DNA from: Eremothecium cymbalariae DBVPG#7215
Lineage: Eukaryota > Ascomycota > Saccharomycetes > Saccharomycetales > Saccharomycetaceae
Assembly (NCBI RefSeq): GCF_000235365.1
Contig: NC_016453.1
Coordinates: forward strand, 1,116,001 to 1,180,000
Length of the DNA stretch: 64,000 nucleotides
Reading direction: 5' to 3'
In this document: positions 42,371-52,765 of the stretch, one piece after another
Position numbering within the stretch: the stretch's first letter is position 1
Layout: the number at the start of each line of letters is the position of its first letter
The notes under the pieces: generated by a model
Told to the model about the DNA's origin: nothing
The model's database searches: none
Seen by the model: only the letters and a program-made list of their open reading frames with translations
Program-made: the position numbers and the translations under genes

Positions 42371-43882
42371 TTAAGGCGACAGGTACTTGTCCTTCAAGGG
42401 CAACATCCATGAGATTAGTTGGTCTTTGCTGGATTCTGGATGGTCCATCTGCCACATCAAAATATCGTGCATTAATGTACTCATCCATGGACCTCCTCGA
42501 ATATTGTACAATTTTGCAATTTCTTTGCCGTCAATCAAGGGCTTTAGATTGTGCACGTCAGTAAGGCCGTTGTCCTTAACGAAGTTTTCAAACCGTTGAT
42601 ATTTGTCAGTCAGATCAACCAAAGTTTCGCCTTCCAGGTTATCTCCCTCGAGAAAAATATGAGTCAACGTGACACAATGGCATAGCTCCCAATGACCTTT
42701 CAACTTCCTAATTACTTCTCCTACTCTGGACCTTGGCCATGAGGCATGGTTAATGACACATTCATGATATTCATTTAAGGATCCCACAATAAGCTCCACT
42801 AACTCGACGGATAATTTCGGGTACCTGAGACTGTCTTTTATAATTCTTCCAAGAGCCGAGGAACCCTTCCGTGAGTGCTTGGATGCATAGAGCTCATTGA
42901 ACGGAGCTAGGATAAGCGATAGCAGCATATGCTCCCTAAAGTTACAGTCTTCATACCATGTTCCCAGCAAGGGATATCCAGCAATTACGTGAGTTAAATT
43001 CCCTACTAATTTGTAGCCCCCGCTAATCATTCTTTTGTAGCAATTATCAAGTGCAGTCGATGATGCCCCCCCCATATATGAAAACACATGCCGCATAAGA
43101 CCCGCATCCAGCATGAGCTTTATCCCACACAAAGGAGATTTGCTAATCAAAATTTTATGCACCTCCACACCAACACGTTCTCTCGAGACCTTCGTCTCAA
43201 GCATCCTGTGGATGTCTTCCTGTTTCATTGCCTCCAATGCCTCCGGATCAAGCACGAACGAGAACCTAGATGCAAACCTGAGCAAACGCAAGATACGCAA
43301 TGGATCATCTTTAAAAGTCTGCTGGGGCAAAATCGGCGTTCTCAAAACACCTTCAGACAGATCCTTCAATCCACTTCCAGTGAAATCTTCCACTTTTTCC
43401 TCAATGATATTATAAAAAAGTGCGTTTAAAGTCGCATCTCGACGCATCGCATCTTGAAGCGGAGTCCCGAACTCCACAACAGGTATACGAGAATCCTCCG
43501 TATATCTTTCGGATCGTAAATTAACAAAATCAACAGGTACCCCGAACAGATGTGTCGTGCACGTCTCCAGATGCTTCGACTTTTCCGGATTCCGATTGAT
43601 CTTGTGAACACTACCTACCTTCCCAACATCACGTCCTCTCAAAAATTCCACCAGCCCGCTGACAAACTGCTCCCCACTGATGTTGTTCACCACAACATCA
43701 ATATCCTCCGAATCAAGCCCTAACAACTTATCACGTACCCAGCCTCCGGCAATTCGGGGTCTCAGTGGCTCTCCCTGCCCACTAACGCCACTCCCACAGT
43801 AATCCTTGATAGCATCACATATACGGCGCTCCAATGAATTCAGACGAATTTGATAAAGCACTACCCTACCCATTCCGGTCAT
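42371..43882 (-). CDS. CCA1: CCA-adding tRNA nucleotidyltransferase Cca1
   Basis: A 503-residue class II nucleotidyltransferase that adds CCA to tRNA 3' ends in cytosol, nucleus and mitochondria. Motifs in order: GGWVRDKLLG with the metal-binding DxD in SEDIDVVV, NPEKSKHLET, the RRDATLNALFYN segment, and DDPLRILRLLRFASRF. I start at the first ATG (43880-43882, MTGMGRVV); two more upstream codons are open but begin with GTG. The S. cerevisiae enzyme (546 aa) has a longer N-terminus that acts as a mitochondrial presequence when an upstream ATG is used; here ATGs at codons 1 and 4 both leave only a short N-terminus. Confidence 0.95.
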   Translation of the reverse strand: MTGMGRVVLYQIRLNSLERRICDAIKDYCGSGVSGQGEPLRPRIAGGWVRDKLLGLDSEDIDVVVNNISGEQFVSGLVEFLRGRDVGKVGSVHKINRNPEKSKHLETCTTHLFGVPVDFVNLRSERYTEDSRIPVVEFGTPLQDAMRRDATLNALFYNIIEEKVEDFTGSGLKDLSEGVLRTPILPQQTFKDDPLRILRLLRFASRFSFVLDPEALEAMKQEDIHRMLETKVSRERVGVEVHKILISKSPLCGIKLMLDAGLMRHVFSYMGGASSTALDNCYKRMISGGYKLVGNLTHVIAGYPLLGTWYEDCNFREHMLLSLILAPFNELYASKHSRKGSSALGRIIKDSLRYPKLSVELVELIVGSLNEYHECVINHASWPRSRVGEVIRKLKGHWELCHCVTLTHIFLEGDNLEGETLVDLTDKYQRFENFVKDNGLTDVHNLKPLIDGKEIAKLYNIRGGPWMSTLMHDILMWQMDHPESSKDQLISWMLPLKDKYLSP

Positions 43883-44155
43883 ACTCACAACTCAATGCCG
43901 TCCTAATGCTAACCAAAACCGCTCTTCTAAACCTGCTCATTCAATTGCTTTCGTTAAGATTATAAAATCGAGTCCTTTTTTTGGAATCTTCACAATATCC
44001 GGGTAACCGAAACCGCCCGCAAGCCATCTTATACAAGACATAAACTCTGCGACGGCTCCGCGAACAGCAATAGCGCTGATAGCCGTATAACTAGCTTCCA
44101 CACTCCAGGATGCGGGCATGACGGTGGGCTGACGGTGGACGGTGGTTCTGTGCGG

Positions 44156-44239
44156 CTCTGTGTAGCGTCCGCCCGCTCTGCCTAGCCCTGCCTAGCCCTG
44201 TCCGATAGGGCAGGGCTAGGCAGGACGCGACCCACAGAG
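44156..44239. repeat. GC-rich nested inverted repeat
   Basis: Inner arms 44187-44203 and 44208-44224 match at 16 of 17 positions around a gata loop. Outside them GCGTCC (44165-44170) pairs with GGACGC (44223-44228) as an alternative, and CTCTGTG (44156-44162) pairs with CACAGAG (44233-44239). A 10-bp unit cctagccctg is tandemly duplicated within it (44181-44200). Confidence 0.85.
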
Positions 44240-44305
44240 CTAGGCAGAAGCTAGACGGACGCCAGGCAGGGTTCCGCCTGGCGTCCGTCTAGCTTCTGCC
44301 TAGCT
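44238..44305. repeat. Inverted repeat with perfect 30-bp arms
   Basis: Arms 44238-44267 and 44276-44305 are exact reverse complements around the 8-nt spacer agggttcc. It directly follows the nested repeat to its left and shares motifs with it (ctgcctagc, gcgtcc). Confidence 0.95.
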
Positions 44306-44663
44306 CGAACGAAAAAAAGGCTTCGCGGTACGGTGGTGTTAGAACCAAGTGTTATTACCTCCAAGAACACAAGAACGAACGTCCTTCTTCCTACACAATC
44401 AATCGCATTCTGGTAAACAGCGGCGAGCAACGCAAAAAAGGTTTCCCCGCTACTCAAGGCAATCGTCTTTTTTAATCTGTTTAAGTTAATAGTACCCAAT
44501 TTCATATTAACGGTTTCTGGAAAGGCACCACAGGGGATTTTTGGCTTTTAATTTTATGTGTACGTCTTGTGTGTAAGAAGAAGCTTCACCATTAGAAAGC
44601 AAGAGGGAAAATATTAATTGGACATATAAAAAAATAGTTAGGTATCCAGAAAGCGGTAAAAAT

Positions 44664-45074
44664 ATGTCAGCAGCAGCAGGTAGAGCATTCAGGAGGTTTT
44701 GGGCTAGCGAAACAGGACCAAAAACGGTTCATTTCTGGGCACCTACCTTAAAATGGGGTCTTGTTATCGCTGGGATATCAGATGCGCAGAGGCCTGTTGA
44801 GAAAGTTTCAGGGACTCAGAATTTGTCTTTAATGGCAACAGCTGTAATTTGGAGTCGTTGGTCCTTTGTGATCAAACCTAGAAACTACTTGTTGGCTAGT
44901 GTAAATTTCTTTTTAGGTTTAACGGCGTCATATCAATTGATGCGGATTACTAAGTATCGATTGAACCAAGGTGATAATGCGGGAGAAGTTGTTCGATACA
45001 TATTTTCTGGCGAAGGGTCCTCTATTAAGGGAGACAAGGTAGTTGTAGATGGGCAGTCTGCTAAGGCTGCATGA
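44664..45074 (+). CDS. MPC2: Mitochondrial pyruvate carrier subunit (Mpc2/Mpc3)
   Basis: A 136-residue inner-membrane protein that pairs with Mpc1 to import pyruvate. The family signature PKTVHFWAPTLKWGLVIAG is intact, followed by NLSLMATAVIWSRW and SVNFFLGLTASYQLMRI, corresponding to the membrane helices. S. cerevisiae has duplicates, MPC2 (YHR162W) and MPC3 (YGR243W), flanking the sister regions; this is the single equivalent. Next to LSC2 as in YGR243W/YGR244C. Confidence 0.95.
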   Translation: MSAAAGRAFRRFWASETGPKTVHFWAPTLKWGLVIAGISDAQRPVEKVSGTQNLSLMATAVIWSRWSFVIKPRNYLLASVNFFLGLTASYQLMRITKYRLNQGDNAGEVVRYIFSGEGSSIKGDKVVVDGQSAKAA

Positions 45075-45502
45075 TCTCTGGCCTTTTTGCATTCTGTATA
45101 CCGATGAAGATTAATGCACCGAGGGAAATCAATTACCAGGATAGAAACGAACTAGCATTTTAATATACCAACTTTGGTACCGACTACTACCACTACTGCA
45201 GAACAATCACCGCAACAACAACTAGAAATAGAGAATGGGTGTTGCATTCTCATTTGACTGGTTTCTATACATGTGCAGAGGAAAATTCGAGGAGTTTTAG
45301 ACTGGCACCGTAGAAGAATTCCGGGATTTGGGCACAGCACCACAGAGACCAGGAATATGTATAGTATATAAATTTTCAAATATACTTAAAACTTACTGTT
45401 GTTGTACACATGTTGTCACAAAGGGCACTTTTTTATGTATATAGTTGAGTTTGGGTTTCAGTCTGGCTTTGGCTTTAGGGTTGGCTGCGCGAAGGGAAGA
45501 AT
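45075..45502. other. Convergent intergenic region MPC2/LSC2
   Basis: Two 3' UTRs between converging genes; AT-rich, with a TATATAAATTTTCAAATATA stretch near 45363-45383. No gene seen. Confidence 0.6.
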
Positions 45503-46762
45503 TTACTTACCAGCGAGTTGGACAACCTTTTCTGCTGCAGGATCTAACTCGTCGAAACCGTAGATCTTGAGGCCGGATTCCTTAATGATCCTTTTACCCA
45601 TTTCCAAGTTGGTACCTTGTAATCTAGCAACAATTGGCACGTTGACATCTAGGTTCTTCGTAGCAGCAACAAGACCCTGGGCAACATAATCACATCTGAC
45701 TATACCACCAAAGATATTAACGAAGATAGCATCAACCTTGCTATTGGATAAAATCAACTTAAAAGCTGTCTCGATGGTCTCCGGAGTGGCTCCACCACCA
45801 CAATCCAAAAAGTTGGCTGGATCTCCACCGTACAACTTGATGACATCCATGGTGGCCATTGCGAGGCCGGCGCCGTTAACTAAGCATCCAATGTTGCCTT
45901 GAAGCTTCACAAAGTTCAAGTCGGAATTCTTTGCAATGACCTCATCAGGATCTTCTTGAGAAAGATCTCTCCATGAGTAAACCTCTTGTTGTCTGAAACT
46001 AGCATTGTCATCGAATCCGAATTTGGCATCCATGCACATAACCTTTGTGTCCTGACCTGTAACCTCACTCAAGGGATTGATCTCAATCTGAGTAGCATCC
46101 TTTTCATTGAAGATCTTGTACAATTTTAGTACGGCGTCCGCAGCGTCTGCTTCTGCTTCTTTGCTAAAACCTAGGTTCTTCGCAACCTCAGCAGCCGTCT
46201 CCTTAGTCAACCCTTCAGAGGGCGTTACATAGAATTTTTTAATAGCATCCGGATTGTTATGAGCTACATCCTCAATATTCATACCACCTTCACTAGAACA
46301 AATAATCAATGGCTTCTTAGTTTGTCTGTCCATCAAGATAGACAAGTACGCCTCATGCTTCGCATTAACACGCTCGACAATATAAACAGCGCTAACAAGC
46401 TTACCGTTAGCACCGGACTGCTTAGTAATAAGCTTGTGACCTACCATCTTTTCAGCTAGATCCTTGGCCTCCTCAGAACTAGAAATCATATGGACACCAC
46501 TTTGCAGCCCAGTGTCGAAATGCCCTTTGCCTCTGCCACCAGTCAAGGCCTGCGCCTTAACAACCAAATCACTACTCTCAGCACCTAACCCCTTGGCAAC
46601 CTGATACGCCTCCTCTGCTGAACTAGCCGCACTGCCCTTGGGCGTTCCAATCCCATATTGACGCAAAAGCTCCGCAGATCTATACTCATGAATTGAAAGC
46701 TTTCTAATTTGCTGTCCTAAATTCTTCCTACCGAAAGTGTTCACTAGTCTACGAGATAACAT
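45503..46762 (-). CDS. LSC2: Succinyl-CoA ligase beta subunit Lsc2
   Basis: A 419-residue mitochondrial matrix enzyme subunit of the TCA cycle; with Lsc1 it converts succinyl-CoA to succinate with ATP formation. A basic N-terminal presequence (MLSRRLVNTFGRKNLGQQIRKL) precedes the ATP-grasp domain starting at SIHEYRSAELLRQYGI, with KAQALTGGRGKG and IEINPLSEV. The C-terminal ligase domain contains LDCGGGATPETI and the GGIVRCD segment. Near-full identity in length with S. cerevisiae Lsc2. Confidence 0.97.
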   Translation of the reverse strand: MLSRRLVNTFGRKNLGQQIRKLSIHEYRSAELLRQYGIGTPKGSAASSAEEAYQVAKGLGAESSDLVVKAQALTGGRGKGHFDTGLQSGVHMISSSEEAKDLAEKMVGHKLITKQSGANGKLVSAVYIVERVNAKHEAYLSILMDRQTKKPLIICSSEGGMNIEDVAHNNPDAIKKFYVTPSEGLTKETAAEVAKNLGFSKEAEADAADAVLKLYKIFNEKDATQIEINPLSEVTGQDTKVMCMDAKFGFDDNASFRQQEVYSWRDLSQEDPDEVIAKNSDLNFVKLQGNIGCLVNGAGLAMATMDVIKLYGGDPANFLDCGGGATPETIETAFKLILSNSKVDAIFVNIFGGIVRCDYVAQGLVAATKNLDVNVPIVARLQGTNLEMGKRIIKESGLKIYGFDELDPAAEKVVQLAGK

Positions 46763-47296
46763 CTTAACTCCTCTCTTTTAGTTGGATATCCACAAGTATC
46801 TCTAGAACTATACTTCAATTCAAAACTCAATGCGACCCCCGTTCACACTTAATTATAAATGTATATATACTTTATTCTTCTGTTGCACACAAAATACTCA
46901 TCTAAATATTTATTATATATAAGATTTCTCTTTTGCCCCTACATAATAATAAATCTTGCGCGATCGAGATATTTTATGCCCATTACACACTTGATTCTCC
47001 ACAACACCTAAATATTTTAAAACTCACAATTCCGACTCGTTCCGAAACTACGTTTGATGGAAAGACCGGTTTTACCAAATTCAGGCGTTTGGGCTGGAGC
47101 CTATGGAATGTTTGGGTGGGTTGCTAGTAACTATGTAGGTATCGTTCAGTTAATGGGTGTGGTGAACCAGTTTGATATTAAAGCTACATACATGATATTT
47201 ATGTGTCCTTCAAAGTGTTCGAATTATTACCTACGGCGTAGTATACATAGACACATATATATTATGCAAGATTGGATGGTGAGACAAGGTTTTTGT
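46763..47296. promoter_or_regulatory. LSC2 promoter and SDA1 3' region
   Basis: AT-rich region upstream of LSC2, with TATATATAC near 46863. The small open frames (64 and 101 codons) show no family resemblance. Confidence 0.55.
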
Positions 47297-49561
47297 TCAA
47301 TGACCCTTTTTCTTTTGCTTTGTAACATGCGCTGTGAGGAGTTTCTGTTTATCTCTTAGTGACATTTTCTGTTTGCCCTGGACAGAGCGTTTGTGGATCA
47401 TCATGACGAAGTTCTTCTTTCTTTGCTTTTCACGATTGGTGGTTGATCTCCCTTGGCTGTCTCTGTTCTGTTTGCGGCTTCCGAACTTCTCACGGCCCTC
47501 ACGGCCCTCTAGAACACGTTCAATTCTTTCTTCTTTGCTCTGTTTGTACTTGACAGGACCTACTAGAGATGCAGAATCTACTGTTTCTTCATTATGAACG
47601 CCCATAAGTTTTGCGACGCCTTGTTCGGTACGCAATTCTTGTAATTTGGCGAAGTCAGCTGGAGTTAATATTCTGGAGGATGCTATCTGTTTGAAGGCTG
47701 TTTCTTGGTCTAGTTCCTGGTCCTTTTTATCAGAGTCTAATTCTGGAGAAGGCGGATCTTCGGTGTCGTCGTTGTCATCACTCAAGTTAAGATCACTGTC
47801 ACTGTCGTTTTCTTTTTCACTGTCGCTCATATCAACTTCGTATTCTTTGTCGCTCTCAACTGTAACCCATTCACCAGCAATGTCTTCGTCTTCATCCATC
47901 GAGGCAACTTCCCAATTTGCAGCGTCATCATCTTGTAGTTCCTTACCTTGAGCCTTTTCCCACTTGGCTAACAGTTCAATACCCTGGATACCTTGTACGT
48001 TGTTTTCCACACCAAACTGGGGCCTCTTGGGTTGAAGATTCTCCCCGTCTGCATTTCTCTTTTGTTCTTGCAATTCCATGGCGGCAATCTTTCCTCTATC
48101 CTTACGTTTCAGCATTTCAGGTGAGATTTCACGGTATAGAGAGATCAAGGATTTTGCTGCAATGCTCACACCTTTAGCTTTGGATCCTTTATATTCGGTC
48201 AAATCTTGCAGCAAAGTTTCTTCAATGGCAAGGGGAGCACGGGAACAAATCTCTCTAATAGTGTTTAAACCTGCAGCGCAAACTTCAGAAGCGACACCAT
48301 CTGAGACAAATTCGTCTGCTATTTTTCTTACCACCACTGATATATATTCGGGAGGTACAAGGTCGTGGCATGACTGTGCAGCAGCAGCCATGATCTTCGT
48401 CACGTCGGTCTGTTTTGGCGTCAAATATTTTAGTAGGAAGGAATAAACTCCCAAAACCAACAACTTGTGTGTACCTATTAATCTGGAGAGCAACTGCAGT
48501 AGAGATATTTTCTGTTCTAAGTTGAACTTATTATTGTTTGCCTTCCCAGAAAGATGTTTTGCAAATAACTTTTCCGCAAATCCCTGAGGATCTCTCAGTA
48601 GGTGAATGGCACTAAAGTTTAAATATCCTTGAACATTGGTGGCTTTGTTATTATTCTTTTTCTTGATTTGTTTTACAACGTTTTCCAACTTCTTTCCTCT
48701 CTTACTGGATTTCTTATTGATCTTTAGTTTGTGTCTTAGAGATTGGACGTCAAGCTCGTCATCATCAGAACTTTCTTCAAAGTTCTCCTCTCTTTCACGA
48801 TCAGCACCCAAAAAGAACAAGACTCCAGAATTTACAATCTTAATGTCGTCATGCAATGTAGCCTGAGTCATAATTTCGACTGCTCTGGAATCATCCCAGA
48901 TACCACGTCTCCACAACTCTCTCGTTAATCTTGCTGCCCAAACACCCTGAGAATCCGGTTGCTCCAAAAGATTAAAGCAAAGAGCTTGTGTGGATTTATT
49001 CAGCTTCTGGTTTTTACTACCGGTATTGCAACTTTTCAAGAGAGATACCACATTATTGTACAAAAGTTTTCTTAGTTCTTTAGCATGAGAATTAGCAGCC
49101 ATATTATTAGAATGGGAAGAAGAGTATCCAATTAACAGTGGGAACAAAGTTTGAATCAACATCTCCGGAGTTATAATGTCCTTGTTGCGCAACATTGTCA
49201 AGCTGGTAATGATCTTCTCCTTAACACGGAAGGGCAAACAGTGATGGCGTTCTAGCAATAATTGTTTCAATTCATTTGGAAAGTTAGCTGTCTCTTTAGA
49301 AAAGCAACCGGACACTTGCGAAACGAATCCAACAAGATCTGTAAATTGTTCAATAGAAGAATCATCACCAAAGGATCCACCGGAATGTCCAGAACCAGCA
49401 GAATCAGTTATAGAGTTCATAATGAAAATATCCCTCAGAGATTCATAGTGTGAATATTGTTGCAAAAACTCTTCACGATACGATTCTGGATCCCTCTTCA
49501 CCAGATTTTGTAAAAGAATGATATTACTCGGTAACACAGATGCTCTACCCCTCTTGACCAT
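47297..49561 (-). CDS. SDA1: Ribosome biogenesis and actin-organisation factor Sda1
   Basis: A 754-residue nuclear protein required for 60S subunit maturation and export and for G1 progression in S. cerevisiae (767 aa). It starts with the conserved [22 protein letters not shown], has a helical-repeat-rich middle, a long acidic Asp/Glu/Ser segment (about 560-640), and ends in a very basic tail (KQKKKGH) typical of pre-ribosomal factors. The gene lies between LSC2 and BRF1, as YGR245C. Confidence 0.96.
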   Translation of the reverse strand: MVKRGRASVLPSNIILLQNLVKRDPESYREEFLQQYSHYESLRDIFIMNSITDSAGSGHSGGSFGDDSSIEQFTDLVGFVSQVSGCFSKETANFPNELKQLLLERHHCLPFRVKEKIITSLTMLRNKDIITPEMLIQTLFPLLIGYSSSHSNNMAANSHAKELRKLLYNNVVSLLKSCNTGSKNQKLNKSTQALCFNLLEQPDSQGVWAARLTRELWRRGIWDDSRAVEIMTQATLHDDIKIVNSGVLFFLGADREREENFEESSDDDELDVQSLRHKLKINKKSSKRGKKLENVVKQIKKKNNNKATNVQGYLNFSAIHLLRDPQGFAEKLFAKHLSGKANNNKFNLEQKISLLQLLSRLIGTHKLLVLGVYSFLLKYLTPKQTDVTKIMAAAAQSCHDLVPPEYISVVVRKIADEFVSDGVASEVCAAGLNTIREICSRAPLAIEETLLQDLTEYKGSKAKGVSIAAKSLISLYREISPEMLKRKDRGKIAAMELQEQKRNADGENLQPKRPQFGVENNVQGIQGIELLAKWEKAQGKELQDDDAANWEVASMDEDEDIAGEWVTVESDKEYEVDMSDSEKENDSDSDLNLSDDNDDTEDPPSPELDSDKKDQELDQETAFKQIASSRILTPADFAKLQELRTEQGVAKLMGVHNEETVDSASLVGPVKYKQSKEERIERVLEGREGREKFGSRKQNRDSQGRSTTNREKQRKKNFVMMIHKRSVQGKQKMSLRDKQKLLTAHVTKQKKKGH

Positions 49562-49799
49562 GGTTGACGATAAATCTGAAGATGGGAGGATTGCAGTTGC
49601 TGCGTGTAGAACTATTCTTGTAATCCATCTCCGCTCATCTCATTTGTAGCGTTAGGTTTGAATTTTTTCACTTTTTCGCAGGCATCGAAATAAAAAAGAA
49701 ACGAACCACACAAGCATCGTAGTGTTCTAGGCGATATATGCTTTATCTACAGTTATATATATTACATTTCTAGCTCCAGTGTTTGCCGGAAAATTCGTG

Positions 49800-51533
49800 C
49801 TACCTTCCAAATAACCCATCGATAGCATCGTAGTTAATCTTCTTTGAAAAACTCGTCTTTTGTAACATATTCTTCACAGAATCAGCAGTAGTAGGTTCTT
49901 GCACTGCTTGCAATACAGATTGTATTCCTGTTTCATCAGCAACCAACAACGCTCCTGGAGGTAAGTCACGAATAATTGGCGGTTTATTCCGTTTTTGTTT
50001 ACCTCCTCTTCTCTTCTTTAATGATGTATTCCCCGACGCTAAGTCAGCTTCTTGTTTCAATCTCTTGGATTCTTGTTCCAATAAATATTCACCGTTAATC
50101 CCAATCCAGATACGCTCTTTCAGTCTGAACGCTTCTTCGTCGAGGATATGAGCGTTCAATTCATCGTCATCGACATCTTCTAAATTTTCTGGATCATCGC
50201 TGACTTTTGATAATAGTGTTCTTGTGGTTGGTAACAAATGTAAATTTCTCGGTCTGTATGGGTCCTTCTCAAGAGAGTAGCCATCGATGTCATCTTGAAA
50301 GTTCTTTCCCGAAACAGCATCTGTGCCTACTTCAGTCAACTGTAATTCTTCTTTTCCTTCAACCATATCTGCATGTAACCTCTTCTCCCTGTCATGTTCT
50401 TTGAAGGAGTTCTTCAAGTTCTCCCCATCCGAACCATTTTCCGTTGACCTCAGTTTTATCAGCGCCTGCTCACGACGGTCAGAAATTTGCTTAAGATAGT
50501 ACAATACCTCCCGAGATGATAACTGCTGTTCCCCAAGAACTTGAGAAAGAATTGGGTTTTTAGAGAGGGCTTCATCATCTGCCTCCATATGATCTGTTTG
50601 TATTCGTTCCTTCAGCTTCTTTTCTTTTATTCTATTACGTTGAAAACTAGGTGGCTTACTTCCCTCTTGTAAAGCTTGATCGTCCTCATCAACGTCACGG
50701 AACTGTTTTATAGATAATTTACCCGAATTCGTATTTTTAAATTCATTTAACCGCTGTTGTAGAGTTTCTTCTGCAACATGAGACACCGCAACAATCTCAG
50801 AATGTGTTCTCCGTAAGTTATTCATCCTACATGCTAGCAAGAGACATGCTCCCGCTATTCCAGCAGGGCGCCGACCTTCGTACATCCAGTCTTTAGACAT
50901 TCGTTGAGCTAACTTTACCGCATCTTTTACCACCTTGATCTTTTTATCACCCAAGTCTAATTTCTCAGCAAAATGTTGAATAAACAAAGAAGGATCCGCT
51001 AGAGGTAAGTCGGTGATATGCAAAGCTTTGACTAGTTTTAAAAACGTGGCTCCAATTGAATAAACACTCACCTGTAAACGTGAAGAAAAATCGATCAGCA
51101 TATGATGAGTCTTTTCTTTTCTACAAGCAACGTACAAACAGGAAGCTATTACATTCTGCGACCTCCTCCCTTGGACAAAATTATAAGCCAAAGCTAGCTT
51201 ATACCACTGAAACGCAGCATCCGTAACATACTCAGGTATCTGCAAAGCATGCGACACTGCTCGTAACTTTCTTCTAGCATTGTTCAAAGTAGCCTCACGT
51301 GATTCCAATGCGCTAGTACCTCCTCGCACTCCAAAAGCTGCATGTGCTTGCCCTGCTCCAATAAACGAGCCCTGCACAACCGCCGCTCCTGAACTGGTCT
51401 CTCCAAATGTAACCTCCGACACAATCGGATTATCTTCTGAAACCACACCACATGACTTGCACACTAAATCATTATTAGCATTCGAAAGATCGCGCTCGAA
51501 TTCCGTATGCCCACAATTTTTACACTTCGGCAT
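49800..51533 (-). CDS. BRF1: RNA polymerase III factor TFIIIB subunit Brf1
   Basis: A 577-residue TFIIB-related factor that recruits RNA polymerase III with TBP and Bdp1. A zinc ribbon with C4, C7, C25 and C28 opens the protein, followed by two cyclin-fold repeats (roughly 85-165 and 185-275; NVIASCLYVACRKEKT and GIAGACLLLACRMN). The C-terminal half contains the conserved TBP/Bdp1-binding homology region, for example the acidic DDDELNAHILDEEAFRLKERIW. S. cerevisiae Brf1 is 596 aa. The first ATG gives the canonical MPKCKNCG start. Confidence 0.97.
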   Translation of the reverse strand: MPKCKNCGHTEFERDLSNANNDLVCKSCGVVSEDNPIVSEVTFGETSSGAAVVQGSFIGAGQAHAAFGVRGGTSALESREATLNNARRKLRAVSHALQIPEYVTDAAFQWYKLALAYNFVQGRRSQNVIASCLYVACRKEKTHHMLIDFSSRLQVSVYSIGATFLKLVKALHITDLPLADPSLFIQHFAEKLDLGDKKIKVVKDAVKLAQRMSKDWMYEGRRPAGIAGACLLLACRMNNLRRTHSEIVAVSHVAEETLQQRLNEFKNTNSGKLSIKQFRDVDEDDQALQEGSKPPSFQRNRIKEKKLKERIQTDHMEADDEALSKNPILSQVLGEQQLSSREVLYYLKQISDRREQALIKLRSTENGSDGENLKNSFKEHDREKRLHADMVEGKEELQLTEVGTDAVSGKNFQDDIDGYSLEKDPYRPRNLHLLPTTRTLLSKVSDDPENLEDVDDDELNAHILDEEAFRLKERIWIGINGEYLLEQESKRLKQEADLASGNTSLKKRRGGKQKRNKPPIIRDLPPGALLVADETGIQSVLQAVQEPTTADSVKNMLQKTSFSKKINYDAIDGLFGR

Positions 51534-52099
51534 ATTACTGTCTAATCATATACCCTTTACCTCTTGCTACCCTCTCTAACACCTTCGTTATCAATCTATA
51601 CTGATATAACCCTCCTAACAAATGTTATGATTGATTGCTTGTGAATAAAGATGCCGTTTCCTTCCTAATATTCTCTCGGGTTGCCACTTTTGAGAAAACC
51701 CAAAAACGTTACCCTGACTTAGCGATGATATGAAAGAAAGGTCCCTTTTTGATCAACCTTTTTTGACTACTTTTGAGGGTCTGGGATGATTACTAAGGGT
51801 CATAATTCAGGATGAATTAGAACTTCGGTGAGGGACTCAATCTTTGTGAAATCTATATTCAAGTCGTTCGAGGTGGCTTAAGCTGCAATACAATAAAAGA
51901 ACTGGTTTTCTTCCTTTTTTATCGTTGTTATCGCTGTTGGTATCTTTATCTTGGAGGAAGTTTAAGTTGAGAATTTTCTTTTCCTGTCATCTTTTGCTAG
52001 CTGTTTGTTAGATTTTCGAGAGCTGTATTTGGAGAGTTGTATTTGGTTAATCTGGAGGTTTTCGGTGCACTTGAAAATTTTTGAAGGCATACGATTACG
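51534..52099. promoter_or_regulatory. Divergent promoter region BRF1/CPD1
   Basis: Shared upstream region with several T-rich tracts. No specific site recognised. Confidence 0.5.
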
Positions 52100-52765
52100 A
52101 TGGGGGTTGCATTGTGGTATTGCCCACCGAGTAATTCTCCTTGTTACGAAACTTTAGACTCGTTGATTCTTTCTCTGCAGACGCTGTTTCCAGACTCAGT
52201 TCGGTTTGAACCGCATGTTACAATAGCCACGAACTTGCGGTGTGAAAAAGCAGATGATGTTTCTGAAATTCTGACAGCAGCGAATGCGGCTATGAGATCT
52301 ATAAGAATCCAACTTGAGAAACGCGATAAGGCTATGGTCATGTTTAAATCTGTGAGAATTGGTAAGAAATATTTTGAAAAGGTTAGACTTGTTTGCTCCG
52401 AGGACAAGTACCTGTATGGAATTGCGCAGATTATCCGCGAATTGTTTGTGATGGAGACTCCCGACCAGGGCCTGTCTAGAGACTGGGTTTTGAATTCTTT
52501 TGAGCCACATGTGTCGTTGGTTTATAGTGACATGTATCACGTTGATCAAGCGTTGCTACGAGTCGTGCAACAAAGGATTGAGGATGCACTAGGCACCTCT
52601 CTGATAAAAGATGGACAGGCAGCTATAGATACTGGAATTAGGAATCAATTCGTTTGGATGTTGGAGCAGGAACTAGAAGGATGGAACGTTCCCGGTACAC
52701 TCAAGATAGTCAGGTGTGAAGGCCCTCTACATCAGTGGGAAGTACTGGGAAGTGTGGATGTCTGA
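52100..52765 (+). CDS. CPD1: Cyclic nucleotide phosphodiesterase Cpd1 (2H family)
   Basis: A 221-residue member of the 2H phosphoesterase superfamily that opens ADP-ribose 1'',2''-cyclic phosphate, a by-product of tRNA splicing. Both HxT/S motifs are present: EPHVTIATN near residues 37-45 and EPHVSLVYS near 135-143, supplying the two catalytic histidines. S. cerevisiae Cpd1 is 239 aa. Position between BRF1 and SOL matches YGR247W. Confidence 0.95.
   Translation: MGVALWYCPPSNSPCYETLDSLILSLQTLFPDSVRFEPHVTIATNLRCEKADDVSEILTAANAAMRSIRIQLEKRDKAMVMFKSVRIGKKYFEKVRLVCSEDKYLYGIAQIIRELFVMETPDQGLSRDWVLNSFEPHVSLVYSDMYHVDQALLRVVQQRIEDALGTSLIKDGQAAIDTGIRNQFVWMLEQELEGWNVPGTLKIVRCEGPLHQWEVLGSVDV

Larger units (their letters stand above)
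43883..44663. promoter_or_regulatory. Divergent promoter region CCA1/MPC2
   Basis: Shared upstream region. A Reb1-type site CCGGGTAA lies at 43999-44006, about 120 bp upstream of CCA1. The centre (about 44110-44305) is strikingly GC-rich compared with its surroundings and folds into two adjacent hairpins. The right part is AT-rich and leads into MPC2. Confidence 0.6.
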
